From assembly GCA_039197065.1 (NCBI GenBank), contig JBCCUL010000028.1:1-64000 (forward strand): 64,000 nucleotides of DNA, in the 5' to 3' direction. The translations under genes were made by a program, and so were the position numbers. This DNA is from JANQPX01 sp039197065 (GTDB taxonomy: Bacteria > Pseudomonadota > Alphaproteobacteria > Geminicoccales > Geminicoccaceae). Positions 31,557 through 39,333 of the stretch are shown here, one piece after another. The stretch's first letter is position 1, and each line of letters begins with the position of its first letter. The notes below the pieces were generated by a model, which saw only the letters and a program-made list of their open reading frames with translations, was not told the DNA's origin and did no database searches.

Positions 31557-32861
31557 CTACTCGGCGGCGGTTTGCATCGGGTTGTTCGGGTGGGTCGTCC
31601 AATCACCATGTTCCGCTGGAACCACCTGACCTGTACGGGGGTCTGTGGTGCCGGACGCCATGCGTTCCATGGTGATGCAGCCTTCGACCGGGCAGACATT
31701 GACGCAGAGATTGCAGGCCACGCACTCCTCGTCGATGACCTCGAAGGTCCGGCCCTCCCTGATCACGATCGCCTGGTGCGAGGTGTCCTCGCAGGCGGCG
31801 AAGCAGCGGCCGCATTTGATGCAGACGTCCTGATCAATGCGCGCTTTCGTGACATAGTTGAGATTGAGATGCTGCCATTCCGTGAAGTTGGGCACGGCGC
31901 GGCCTTGAAAAGAGGCGAGGTCGGCGTGGCCTTTCTCGTCCATCCAGAGCTTCAGGCCCTCGATCATCTCGGTGACGATACGAAAGCCGTAGGTCATGGC
32001 GGCGGTGCAGACCTGAACGTTGCCGGCGCCCATGGTGATGAACTCAGCTGCATCGCGCCAGCTCGTGACGCCACCGATTGCTGAAATAGGTAGGCCTCCC
32101 GCCTCGGGATCGCGGGCGATCTGGCCGACCATGTTGAGGGCAATGGGTTTCACCGCCGGGCCGCAATAGCCGCCGTGGGAGCCCTTGCCGTCGATCTCGG
32201 GTTCCGGCGAGAAGGTATCGAGATTGATCGAGGTGATCGATTGCACGGTGTTGATCAGGCTGACCGCATCGGCGCCGCCGTTTTTCGCGGCGCGGGCGGG
32301 ATAGCGGATGTCGGTGATGTTGGGGGTGAGCTTGACGATCACAGGCATTCGGGTGTGCGTCTTGCACCAGCGGGTGACCATCTCGATGTAATCGGGAACC
32401 TGGCCGACAGCCGAGCCCATGCCGCGTTCGGACATGCCGTGCGGGCAGCCGAAGTTCAATTCGACGCCGTCGCATTCGGTCTCCTCGACGCGGGCGAGGA
32501 TGTCCTTCCAGCAGGGCTCCTCGCAGGGCACCATCAGCGAAACGATCATGGCGCGATCGGGGTAATCGCGCTTCACCACTTTGATCTCATCAAGATTGGT
32601 CTGTAGCGGACGGTCGGTGATCAGCTCGATATTGTTGATGCCGAGAACGCGGCGATCTGCACCGTAGACCACACCATAGCGCGGGCCGTTGACGTTGACG
32701 ATCGGCGGGCCGTCCAGGCCAAGCGTCTTCCAGACCACGCCGCCCCAGCCGGCCTCGAAAGCGCGGCGGACATTGTATTCCTTATCGGTGGGCGGCGCGG
32801 AGGCGAGCCAGAACGGGTTCGGCGATTTGATGCCGACGAAGTCGTTACGGATATCGGCCAT
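31557..32861 (-). CDS. preA: NAD-dependent dihydropyrimidine dehydrogenase subunit PreA
   Basis: A 434-residue FMN TIM-barrel enzyme with two C-terminal [4Fe-4S] motifs, CIKCGRCFAACED and CVACNLCVNVCPVEGC. It reduces uracil and thymine to the dihydro forms. Barrel features include PFWLASAPPTDK at the N-terminus and ELNFGCPHGMSERGMG around the substrate cysteine region. Gene order preT-preA with a four-base gap matches E. coli preTA. With dihydropyrimidinase and the carbamoyl hydrolase it completes the reductive route. Confidence 0.94.
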   Translation of the reverse strand: MADIRNDFVGIKSPNPFWLASAPPTDKEYNVRRAFEAGWGGVVWKTLGLDGPPIVNVNGPRYGVVYGADRRVLGINNIELITDRPLQTNLDEIKVVKRDYPDRAMIVSLMVPCEEPCWKDILARVEETECDGVELNFGCPHGMSERGMGSAVGQVPDYIEMVTRWCKTHTRMPVIVKLTPNITDIRYPARAAKNGGADAVSLINTVQSITSINLDTFSPEPEIDGKGSHGGYCGPAVKPIALNMVGQIARDPEAGGLPISAIGGVTSWRDAAEFITMGAGNVQVCTAAMTYGFRIVTEMIEGLKLWMDEKGHADLASFQGRAVPNFTEWQHLNLNYVTKARIDQDVCIKCGRCFAACEDTSHQAIVIREGRTFEVIDEECVACNLCVNVCPVEGCITMERMASGTTDPRTGQVVPAEHGDWTTHPNNPMQTAAE

Positions 32862-32865
32862 CAGG

Positions 32866-34182
32866 TCAGCCCTCCGTCAGGAATTTGTGGATGCTCTCCG
32901 CGACATCGCGACCTTCGGCAACCGCCGTCACCGTCAGGTCGTCACCGCCTGCGGCGCAGTCGCCAGCGGCCCATATGCCAGGATCCGATGTTCGGCCCTG
33001 ATCGTCGACGGCAACTTTCCGACCGTCGAGCTTGAGCCCGAGCATATTGTCCAGGGTCTGGCCGATGGCCTTGAAGACCTGATCGGCCGGCATGACCGTC
33101 GTCTCGCCGGTCGTCTCCAGGCCGCTAGCGCCCGCCCGGGTATAGGCAAGTTCGATGCTCTCGACGGTTCCATTGCCGGCAAGGCGAACGGGCTGCAGGT
33201 TCTCACGGATCAACACGCCCTTGGATGCCGCCAGGTCCTGCTCGAAGCGGCTGGCGCCCATCGCCGCCTGGGACCGCCGATAGGCGATGGTCACGGTCTC
33301 GGCGCCCAAGAGTTTGGCCTGAACCGCGGCGTCGATCGCTGTCATGCCGCCGCCGATGACGACCACGTTTCGCCCTACGGGGATGTTCTCGCGGTTGTCC
33401 TGGCGCACCTTGGCGATGAAATCGACGGCATCCATGACGCCGGAAAGGTCTTCGCCTTCGGCCTGCAGCGCGTTGACGCCGGAAAGGCCCATCGCCAGCA
33501 CGACCGCATCGTGACGTCCCTTGAGTTCGTCGAGCGAGAGGTCAGCCCCCAGCCGCTGGCCGGTCTTGAGCTCGATGCCGCCGATGCCGAGCAGCCAGTC
33601 CAGTTCCTTCGCCGCGAAATCGTCGACGGTCTTGTAAGCGGCAATGCCGTATTCGTTCAGACCGCCACCCTTGGGCTTGGCATCATAGATCTCTACCTCG
33701 TGCCCACGCATTGCCAGTCGATGCGCGGCCGCCAGGCCGGCGGGACCGGCTCCCACGACTCCAACGGTTTTTCCGGTCGAGGCGGAGCGCGTGTAAGGAT
33801 GTCGGCCCTCGGCCATGACGGCGTCTGTGGCGTGGCGCTGCAGGCGTCCGATGAGCACCGGTTTGCCTTCGGCAACCTCGCGCACACAGGCCTGTTCGCA
33901 AAGGGTCTCGGTCGGACAGACGCGCGCGCACATGCCGCCGAGGATGTTCTGATCCAGGATCGTCATGCCGGCCGCCTTGTCATGGCCGGTCGCGATCTGG
34001 CGGATGAACATCGGGATGTCGATTTCGGTCGGGCAGGCGGTGACGCAGGGTGCGTCGTGGCAAAAATAGCAGCGATCCGCCGCGACCAACGCTTCGTGAT
34101 CCGAAAGCGGCGGATGCAAATCTGCAAAATTCCGCTCCAGTTCGTCCTTGGAAAGTCGACCTGCGGCTGGCGACATCAGCAT
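32866..34182 (-). CDS. preT: NAD-dependent dihydropyrimidine dehydrogenase subunit PreT
   Basis: A 438-residue GltD-like flavoprotein that passes electrons from NADH to PreA. The N-terminal Fe-S region shows CYFCHDAPCVTACP and CARVCPTETLCEQAC. The FAD site is VGAGPAGLAAAHRLA and the NAD site VVVIGGGMTAIDAAV. ATG 34182 was chosen because GGAG is four bases upstream; the longer frame adds 15 residues without a ribosome site. No clear RutR box was found before it, only a poorly spaced half-match. Confidence 0.93.
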   Translation of the reverse strand: MLMSPAAGRLSKDELERNFADLHPPLSDHEALVAADRCYFCHDAPCVTACPTEIDIPMFIRQIATGHDKAAGMTILDQNILGGMCARVCPTETLCEQACVREVAEGKPVLIGRLQRHATDAVMAEGRHPYTRSASTGKTVGVVGAGPAGLAAAHRLAMRGHEVEIYDAKPKGGGLNEYGIAAYKTVDDFAAKELDWLLGIGGIELKTGQRLGADLSLDELKGRHDAVVLAMGLSGVNALQAEGEDLSGVMDAVDFIAKVRQDNRENIPVGRNVVVIGGGMTAIDAAVQAKLLGAETVTIAYRRSQAAMGASRFEQDLAASKGVLIRENLQPVRLAGNGTVESIELAYTRAGASGLETTGETTVMPADQVFKAIGQTLDNMLGLKLDGRKVAVDDQGRTSDPGIWAAGDCAAGGDDLTVTAVAEGRDVAESIHKFLTEG

Positions 34183-34427
34183 TTCGCTCCGTGTTGGTAT
34201 CGAAAATATCTTAGGCGGCTTTCTCATTTTTTATCAATTGGAAAAATTTTTACATCGACCAACGTCAAACGCCATGCCGGACCGAACGTCAGCCGCGGGC
34301 GAACGTCGACCGGTGTTCGAATGCCGATCGCCAGGTCGGACGTTCCGGGTCGTTGCGCCGGCATGGCAGCAAGATACGCGTAACGCGACGGATGGCAGCG
34401 ACCAGCATGTCGTGGGACTGAACATCT

Positions 34428-34530
34428 AGAGCGGATCCCGATCCGATGTGATCGGGAGACACGCTCTATCTCATTGTTTCACCGCATTTTCTTATCGAAC
34501 AGGTGTTTCTACCTGCTCGGGAAAAGCTCC
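34428..34530. repeat. RIME-like mosaic repeat, inverted copy
   Basis: Reverse orientation of the 19803 copy: AGAGCGGATCCCGATC first, then ATCTCATTGTTTCACCGCAT, TATCGAACAGGTG, CCTGCTCGGGAAAAGCTC. Both palindromes are recognisable though imperfect. Confidence 0.82.
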
Positions 34531-34586
34531 AGGCTCGTCACATAGACTTTACGGTTTCTTTACCCACGTTCTCTATTTTGAGAGCA

Positions 34587-34661
34587 GGTCCATGCGACCC
34601 TGGGAATCCGCGCCTCGCCCGAGATTTGCACAGAGGCTGGATTCCCAGGATCGCATGGACC
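34587..34661. repeat. Dispersed ~78-bp hairpin repeat, copy 8 (inverted core)
   Basis: Arms GGTCCATGCGACCCTGGG and CCCAGGATCGCATGGACC. The core begins CGCGCCTCGCCC, which is the reversed orientation relative to copy 4. TTAA-type boxes stand on both sides: TTTA-N7-TTTA at 34548-34562 and TTAA-N7-TAAA at 34691-34705. Confidence 0.9.
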
Positions 34662-34932
34662 TGATGAGGAGCAGTGGTATCTAGAAGAGGTTAAGGAAGC
34701 CTAAAGCCATAGACGTTGTCGCCTAACATGTCGCAGAGCTGTCATTCGATAAGTCGGGAGAACCGTATGCTTCTCGCCAAAACATACGTCTTCGACGACG
34801 GCTCAAATTCGATGCGACAGTCACACACATGAACGCCATACATCCGGTTTAGGACGATCCCAATGAATCGAGAAAACCGCATACCCCTCATTATGACAGG
34901 CGGGTTCGTCGACAACCTCTCAAGTCCATGCC

Positions 34933-34945
34933 GTGGCCACGCCAC
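34933..34945 (-). repeat. Short GTGGC-NNG-GCCAC palindrome, copy 6 (at cupin stop)
   Basis: Minus-strand TAG stop whose G begins GTGGC-GTG-GCCAC, followed by GGCATGGA. Matches the copy at 21588 through the flanking GGCAT. Confidence 0.65.
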
Positions 34946-35391
34946 TAGTCGTTGGCTTCGGGGGGTAGGAAGTCGACTTCGTGCTGAGCTGAGAGTTTGA
35001 CGACCTCTTCGACGTCTTCGAGATTGTGGAGTTGGTCGAACAGCTGCTCCAACTTTCTTGCGGGCGAGACCCAGAAGAGCGCTCTTGCGGGTTTGTCCGA
35101 CTTGTTGAAGTAGCCATGCGGTATGCCGCGCGGCATGCGCACGAGGTCGCCAGCTTTGGCTTTCATCCACTTGCCATCCAGCTTGAGATCCAGCTCGCCT
35201 TCCTGCACCAGGATGAACTCGTCCTGGGTCGGATGGACGTGGACAGGGACGAACTGTCCGGGTTCGCTGTTGGTTTCGAAGGCGAAGCTGTCCTTGCATA
35301 CGGCCTTTGGGAAATACACTTGGCCTAGGATGTTCCAGCTCTTGCCGTCCTGTCCCGTGCCCTCGCGCGTGATGCCTTTTTCCAGTGCCAT
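34945..35391 (-). CDS. Single-domain cupin protein
   Basis: A 148-residue cupin_2-type beta-barrel. The first metal motif reads VPVHVHPTQDEFILVQEGE and the second MPRGIPHGYFN, so a metal site with three His and one Glu is probably intact. A C-terminal helix follows. ATG 35391 has GGGAG about nine bases upstream; the longer frame is less likely. Such proteins range from dioxygenases to isomerases and sensors, so no reaction is assigned. It is divergent from an MFS transporter gene across about 225 bases. Confidence 0.82.
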   Translation of the reverse strand: MALEKGITREGTGQDGKSWNILGQVYFPKAVCKDSFAFETNSEPGQFVPVHVHPTQDEFILVQEGELDLKLDGKWMKAKAGDLVRMPRGIPHGYFNKSDKPARALFWVSPARKLEQLFDQLHNLEDVEEVVKLSAQHEVDFLPPEAND

Positions 35392-35616
35392 CGATGTTAT
35401 CTCCCTGATCGCTTTAAGCGTCATTGTACCGGCCGTCAGCTAAGCCGCATGGTCCTGGTCATGTCCACCATCAATGAAGCTTGTGGTCCGAAATCGTCAA
35501 GGAGAGCGTTGCCTGATCAGGTGGAACGTGCAACGGCTGGTGTTGTGGGCAACGTCATGCGACTTCGTCGACCATCGCCGAACTCTGCGGTGCGCGGTCG
35601 ATGATTGAGGACAGCG

Positions 35617-36876
35617 ATGAACCGCGATCGCGCTTACTTCCTGCTGCTCAATATCGGGCATTTCCTCGATCATCTCTTCATGCTAATCTTCGCGACCGTG
35701 GCGGCGCTTGCTCTCTATCTGGAATGGGGGATCGGCTACGGCGAGCTTCTGGCTTACGCGACACCCGGCTTTTTTGCGTTCGGCGTCTTTGCCCTGCCGG
35801 CGGGGTGGCTTGCCGATCGCTGGAGCCGGGATGGGATGATGGTCGTCTTTTTCATCGGGATCGGCCTTGCATCGATGGCGACGAGCTTTGCGACAACGCC
35901 TCTCCAGGTGGGAATCGGCCTCTTCGTCATCGGTATGTTCGCCGCAATCTATCACCCGGTCGGGCTCGCGATCGTGACCATGAAGTGGAAGAACACCGGC
36001 ATGCGCATTGCGGCGAACGGTGTCTGGGGAAATCTGGGCGTCGCGAGTGCGGCGCTGATCACCGGCTATCTGATCGACCATGGCGGCTGGCGTCTCGCCT
36101 TCCTGCTTCCGGGCATCGTCTCGGTGATGCTGGGCATCACCTATATTGCGCTTCGCCATAACGATATCAGGGCGGAGCTTACGGCGAGCAAAGGACAGGC
36201 CGCCGGGACAGATCAAGCGCCCGCGCGATCGCAGCGAAGCCTTCTGTTTCGAGTCTCCTTGATCGTTTTTCTGACCACCGCCGTTTCATCGATCATCTTC
36301 CAGTCGACGACCTTCGCACTCCCGAAGATGTTCGACGAACGCTTGTCAGGTCTGGCTGACGACCTTGTGGCAATAACTGCCGGCGTCACCGATGGCGAGG
36401 GCGATGTCGCGACCGTCATCGGCGCCCTCGCCTTCGTGGTGTTCGCCGTCGCCTCCATGGCGCAGCTGGTGGTCGGCGCCATGCTCGATCGCTTCGGTCC
36501 GCGCCCGGTTTTCATGGCGGCCGCGGCGCTGCAGGTGGTGTTCTTCGGTATGATGCCGGGTTTGACGGACGGCCTGGCGATGGCGGCGGCGCTCGGCTTC
36601 ATGCTGGGGGCCTTCGGGCAGATCCCGATCAACGACTTCATGATCGGCAAGATGGCGAGCGGCGCCGCCCGCGCGCGCATCTACGGCGTTCGCTACGTCG
36701 TCAGCTTCTCAGCACTCGCCGCTTCACTGCCGCTTATCGCCTTCGTTTACGAGCGCTGGGGTTTCGACATGCTGTTCATCATCCTGGCGGCTGCCGCCCT
36801 CTTGATCCTGACGGCGGTGATCATGCTCCCAAAGCGTCTGCCCAGCGCCGAGGCCCAGCCGGTCGCCGCGGAATAG
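35617..36876 (+). CDS. MFS transporter
   Basis: A 419-residue major facilitator superfamily transporter with twelve hydrophobic segments in two halves, split near residues 195-215 by a charged, Ala/Gln-rich cytoplasmic loop. The A-motif-like loop after TM2 reads GWLADRWSRDGMM. ATG 35617 has GAGGA five bases upstream. The substrate is unknown. An acidic insert (LADDLVAITAGVTDGEGDVA) sits in the second half. Neighbouring cupin and sulfatase genes do not clearly define a pathway. Confidence 0.88.
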   Translation: MNRDRAYFLLLNIGHFLDHLFMLIFATVAALALYLEWGIGYGELLAYATPGFFAFGVFALPAGWLADRWSRDGMMVVFFIGIGLASMATSFATTPLQVGIGLFVIGMFAAIYHPVGLAIVTMKWKNTGMRIAANGVWGNLGVASAALITGYLIDHGGWRLAFLLPGIVSVMLGITYIALRHNDIRAELTASKGQAAGTDQAPARSQRSLLFRVSLIVFLTTAVSSIIFQSTTFALPKMFDERLSGLADDLVAITAGVTDGEGDVATVIGALAFVVFAVASMAQLVVGAMLDRFGPRPVFMAAAALQVVFFGMMPGLTDGLAMAAALGFMLGAFGQIPINDFMIGKMASGAARARIYGVRYVVSFSALAASLPLIAFVYERWGFDMLFIILAAAALLILTAVIMLPKRLPSAEAQPVAAE

Positions 36877-36916
36877 AAGAGGCCCTGACAGCGATCCCTT
36901 CCGTCCTGTGCTCCGT

Positions 36917-38485
36917 TTATGCGGATGATAGGCCCCGCAGAACGGTTTCGGTGTCATGCTCGGGAATATCGCCGATCTCGGCCATCTTGGCATCGAGCTC
37001 GCGCAGCATGATCTGGAAGATATCGGCATAGTCCCGATCATGCGCAACATTGAAGAGCTCCAGCCGATCCTTCTCGCAATCGAACAGCTCCCATTCCGGC
37101 GGCTCGTCGCCTTCGCCGGTGCCGAGCTGGCCGAGCCCTGAGTTATACCAGTAGATCAGCTTGTAGCGCTGGTTCCTGAGACCGTAATGCGCCCAGGCAT
37201 TGTGGAACTCATCTTTGTGCATCCAATAACGGTGATAGGCCGACGTCTGCCACTCAGGACCTGCCTCGTCCTCGAAGACGGGACGGAGCGAGCGGCCCTG
37301 CATGTAGGACGGTATCGGCGCGCCTGCGTAGTCGAGAAAGGTCGGAGCGAAGTCGACATTGGTTGCGATGTCGTCCGATATCGAGCCCGATTCGATCGCC
37401 TTCGGAAAGCGCACCAGGAACGGCATCTGCAGGGATTCTTCATACATGAAGCGCTTGTCGAACCAGCCATGCTCGCCGAGGAAAAAGCCCTGATCGGAGG
37501 TGTAGACGACCATGGTGGTGTCGGCGACACCGGCTTTATCTAGATAATCGAGAAGCCGGCCGACATTCTCGTCGATCGAGGCGACGGTCCTGAGATAGCG
37601 CTTGATGTAGCGCTGATATTTGAACGCCGCGAGTTCGCTTTTCGTCTCGAAGCGGAATTGCTCGCCGGTGATCTGATCGATCAGGACGAGAGTGTTGACG
37701 TCGTCCGGGTCCGGCACCTTGCGATCAGCGAAGCCGACCGCCATCGGCTCGCCGACCTCGATGCCGCCTTCCGGCTGCACAAGGCCGAGATCCCGATAGG
37801 TCATGTCAGCGCGAATGCGCATTTTCGCAGCAGCGGCACCGCGCGCCCGGTTCTTGTAGTCGTCATCGAAGGTGTCGGGCATCTTGACGTCTTCGCCTTC
37901 GAACAGGCTTCGATATTTCGGATGCGGCTCGAAGCTTCGATGCGGGGCCTTGTGGTGGCACATCAAGAAGAAGGGACGCTCGCTGTCGCGCGTTTCGAGC
38001 CAATTCAGGCATTTGTCCGTGATGACGTCGGTTGCGTAACCTTGCTCAACGCGCTGCCCACCATCCTTGTCGATCATTGCAGGGTCAAAATAGTCGCCCT
38101 GCCCCGGTACCACGGACCAGCTATCGAAGCCCGTGGGTTCATGCGCTTTGCCCTCGCCCAGATGCCACTTACCGAAAATCGCGGTCTGGTAACCGGCTTG
38201 GCGCAGATGTTTCGCGACATTCGGCAAGCGATTGTCGATCGGGGTGGCAAGGGTCGTGACACCGTTCACGTGATTGTAGGTGCCGGTCAGAATAGAGGCC
38301 CTGCTCGGCGTGCAGATGGAGTTCGTCACGTAACAATGGTCGAGCCGCATGCCCTCATCGGCGAGACGATCCAGGTTCGGCGTCCGGTTCAGCCCGTAAC
38401 CATAGGCGGAGATCGCCTTCGATGCGTGGTCGTCCGCCATGATGAACAGGATATTCGGCTGCACGCGACTCTCCGTTTTGCGCAT
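36917..38485 (-). CDS. Type I sulfatase (alkaline phosphatase superfamily)
   Basis: A 522-residue formylglycine-dependent sulfatase. The modified cysteine is C58 in CTPSRASILTG. Metal ligands include the N-terminal DD pair in FIMADDH and the later TSDQG motif, with GKWHLG contributing Lys and His. There is no signal peptide, so a cytoplasmic enzyme, as with some choline or aryl sulfatases. ATG 38485 replaces an upstream TTG. No dedicated FGE (sulfatase-modifying factor) gene is in the window. The converging MFS gene could import a sulfated substrate, by inference. Confidence 0.9.
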   Translation of the reverse strand: MRKTESRVQPNILFIMADDHASKAISAYGYGLNRTPNLDRLADEGMRLDHCYVTNSICTPSRASILTGTYNHVNGVTTLATPIDNRLPNVAKHLRQAGYQTAIFGKWHLGEGKAHEPTGFDSWSVVPGQGDYFDPAMIDKDGGQRVEQGYATDVITDKCLNWLETRDSERPFFLMCHHKAPHRSFEPHPKYRSLFEGEDVKMPDTFDDDYKNRARGAAAAKMRIRADMTYRDLGLVQPEGGIEVGEPMAVGFADRKVPDPDDVNTLVLIDQITGEQFRFETKSELAAFKYQRYIKRYLRTVASIDENVGRLLDYLDKAGVADTTMVVYTSDQGFFLGEHGWFDKRFMYEESLQMPFLVRFPKAIESGSISDDIATNVDFAPTFLDYAGAPIPSYMQGRSLRPVFEDEAGPEWQTSAYHRYWMHKDEFHNAWAHYGLRNQRYKLIYWYNSGLGQLGTGEGDEPPEWELFDCEKDRLELFNVAHDRDYADIFQIMLRELDAKMAEIGDIPEHDTETVLRGLSSA

Positions 38486-38637
38486 CGACTTTGGAAATGA
38501 ACGTCTGCTCTTCAAAAATGACGGCGGACATTGCCCTGGCTCTATCGCAGGCTGGAGAAAATCACAATTGGCCGGCTGTAGAAGTTTGCCAGATCATGCG
38601 GTAGGTGGACGAAGATGGAACAGTAGGGAGGAAGGTG

Positions 38638-39315
38638 ATGGAGGGGCTGACCGCCTTCGACGATCTTTATGAGATGGCGGCTTCGCGAAAGGGTGGTGCC
38701 GCCGCCTTCGAGGCGACGCTTACGACGCCGAAGCCAGCGAAAACGCTGGCGGCGATCACCGACGATCGATGGCTCTCCGCCTTCTCGAAATCCGTCTTCC
38801 GGGCTGGCTTCAACTGGAAGGTCGTCGAGAGCAAATGGCCGCGCTTCGAAGAGGTGTTCGAAGGTTTCGAGATCGGACCCATGTCGATGATGTCCGACGA
38901 CGATCTGGATCGCTATCTGAAGACCGACGGCATCATCCGCCATGGCAAGAAGATCCTCTCGATCCGGGACAACGCCGTCTTTCTGCGCAATCTTGCCAAA
39001 GAGCATGGCAGCGGCGGCAAGGCGATCGCTGCATGGCCGGGAGAAGACTTCGCCGGTCTTCTCTGGATGCTGAAGCGTCGGGCGAGCCGCCTCGGCGGCA
39101 CCACGGCGATGTATTGCCTGCGCGGGATGGGCGTGGACAGCTATGTCCTATCACGAGACGTGGCGCGCGCGCTGATCCGCGAGGGTGTCGTCGAGAAGGA
39201 GCCGAGCTCGAAACGCGATTTGGACAAGGTGCAGGCCGCGTTCAATCACTGGTCCGCCGAGAGCGGTCGCCCCCTCAATCACATCAGCCGCGTGCTCGCC
39301 TGTTCGATCGACTGA
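38638..39315 (+). CDS. DNA-3-methyladenine glycosylase I-like protein
   Basis: A 225-residue member of the Tag family, which removes 3-methyladenine from alkylated DNA. Recognisable are the N-terminal YEMAASRKGG, the central FSKSVFRAGFNWKVVESKWPR region typical of the family, and GGTTAMYCLRGMGVDSY near the C-terminal end. Length is slightly above E. coli Tag (187). The zinc-binding cysteines of E. coli Tag are not obvious, so this is a divergent branch. AGGGAGGAAGG precedes ATG 38638. The cyclase gene follows 18 bases later. Confidence 0.82.
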   Translation: MEGLTAFDDLYEMAASRKGGAAAFEATLTTPKPAKTLAAITDDRWLSAFSKSVFRAGFNWKVVESKWPRFEEVFEGFEIGPMSMMSDDDLDRYLKTDGIIRHGKKILSIRDNAVFLRNLAKEHGSGGKAIAAWPGEDFAGLLWMLKRRASRLGGTTAMYCLRGMGVDSYVLSRDVARALIREGVVEKEPSSKRDLDKVQAAFNHWSAESGRPLNHISRVLACSID

Positions 39316-39333
39316 TGGCGGACGGCAGTCGGC

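Larger units (their letters stand above)
34183..34944. other. Intergenic region with three repeat types
   Basis: No credible gene; the long antisense-style frame at 34742-35299 overlaps the cupin gene and is rejected. Contains a RIME-like element (34428-34530), TTAA-type boxes (34548-34562 and 34691-34705), hairpin copy 8 (34587-34661) and a short palindrome at the cupin stop (34933-34945). Confidence 0.6.

Noticed and set aside
34255..34268. TCGACCAACGTCAA as a second RutR box before preT
   Set aside because: It is two bases shorter than the consensus spacing and has mismatches in the half-sites; not good enough to call.
5441..34661. CRISPR array
   Set aside because: The repeated hairpins are far apart with genes between them, the units are palindromic with variable cores, and no cas genes are present.
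34742..35299. A 185-codon minus-strand frame near the cupin gene
   Set aside because: Its N-terminal half overlaps the cupin gene in another frame, and it has no ribosome site or recognisable motif.
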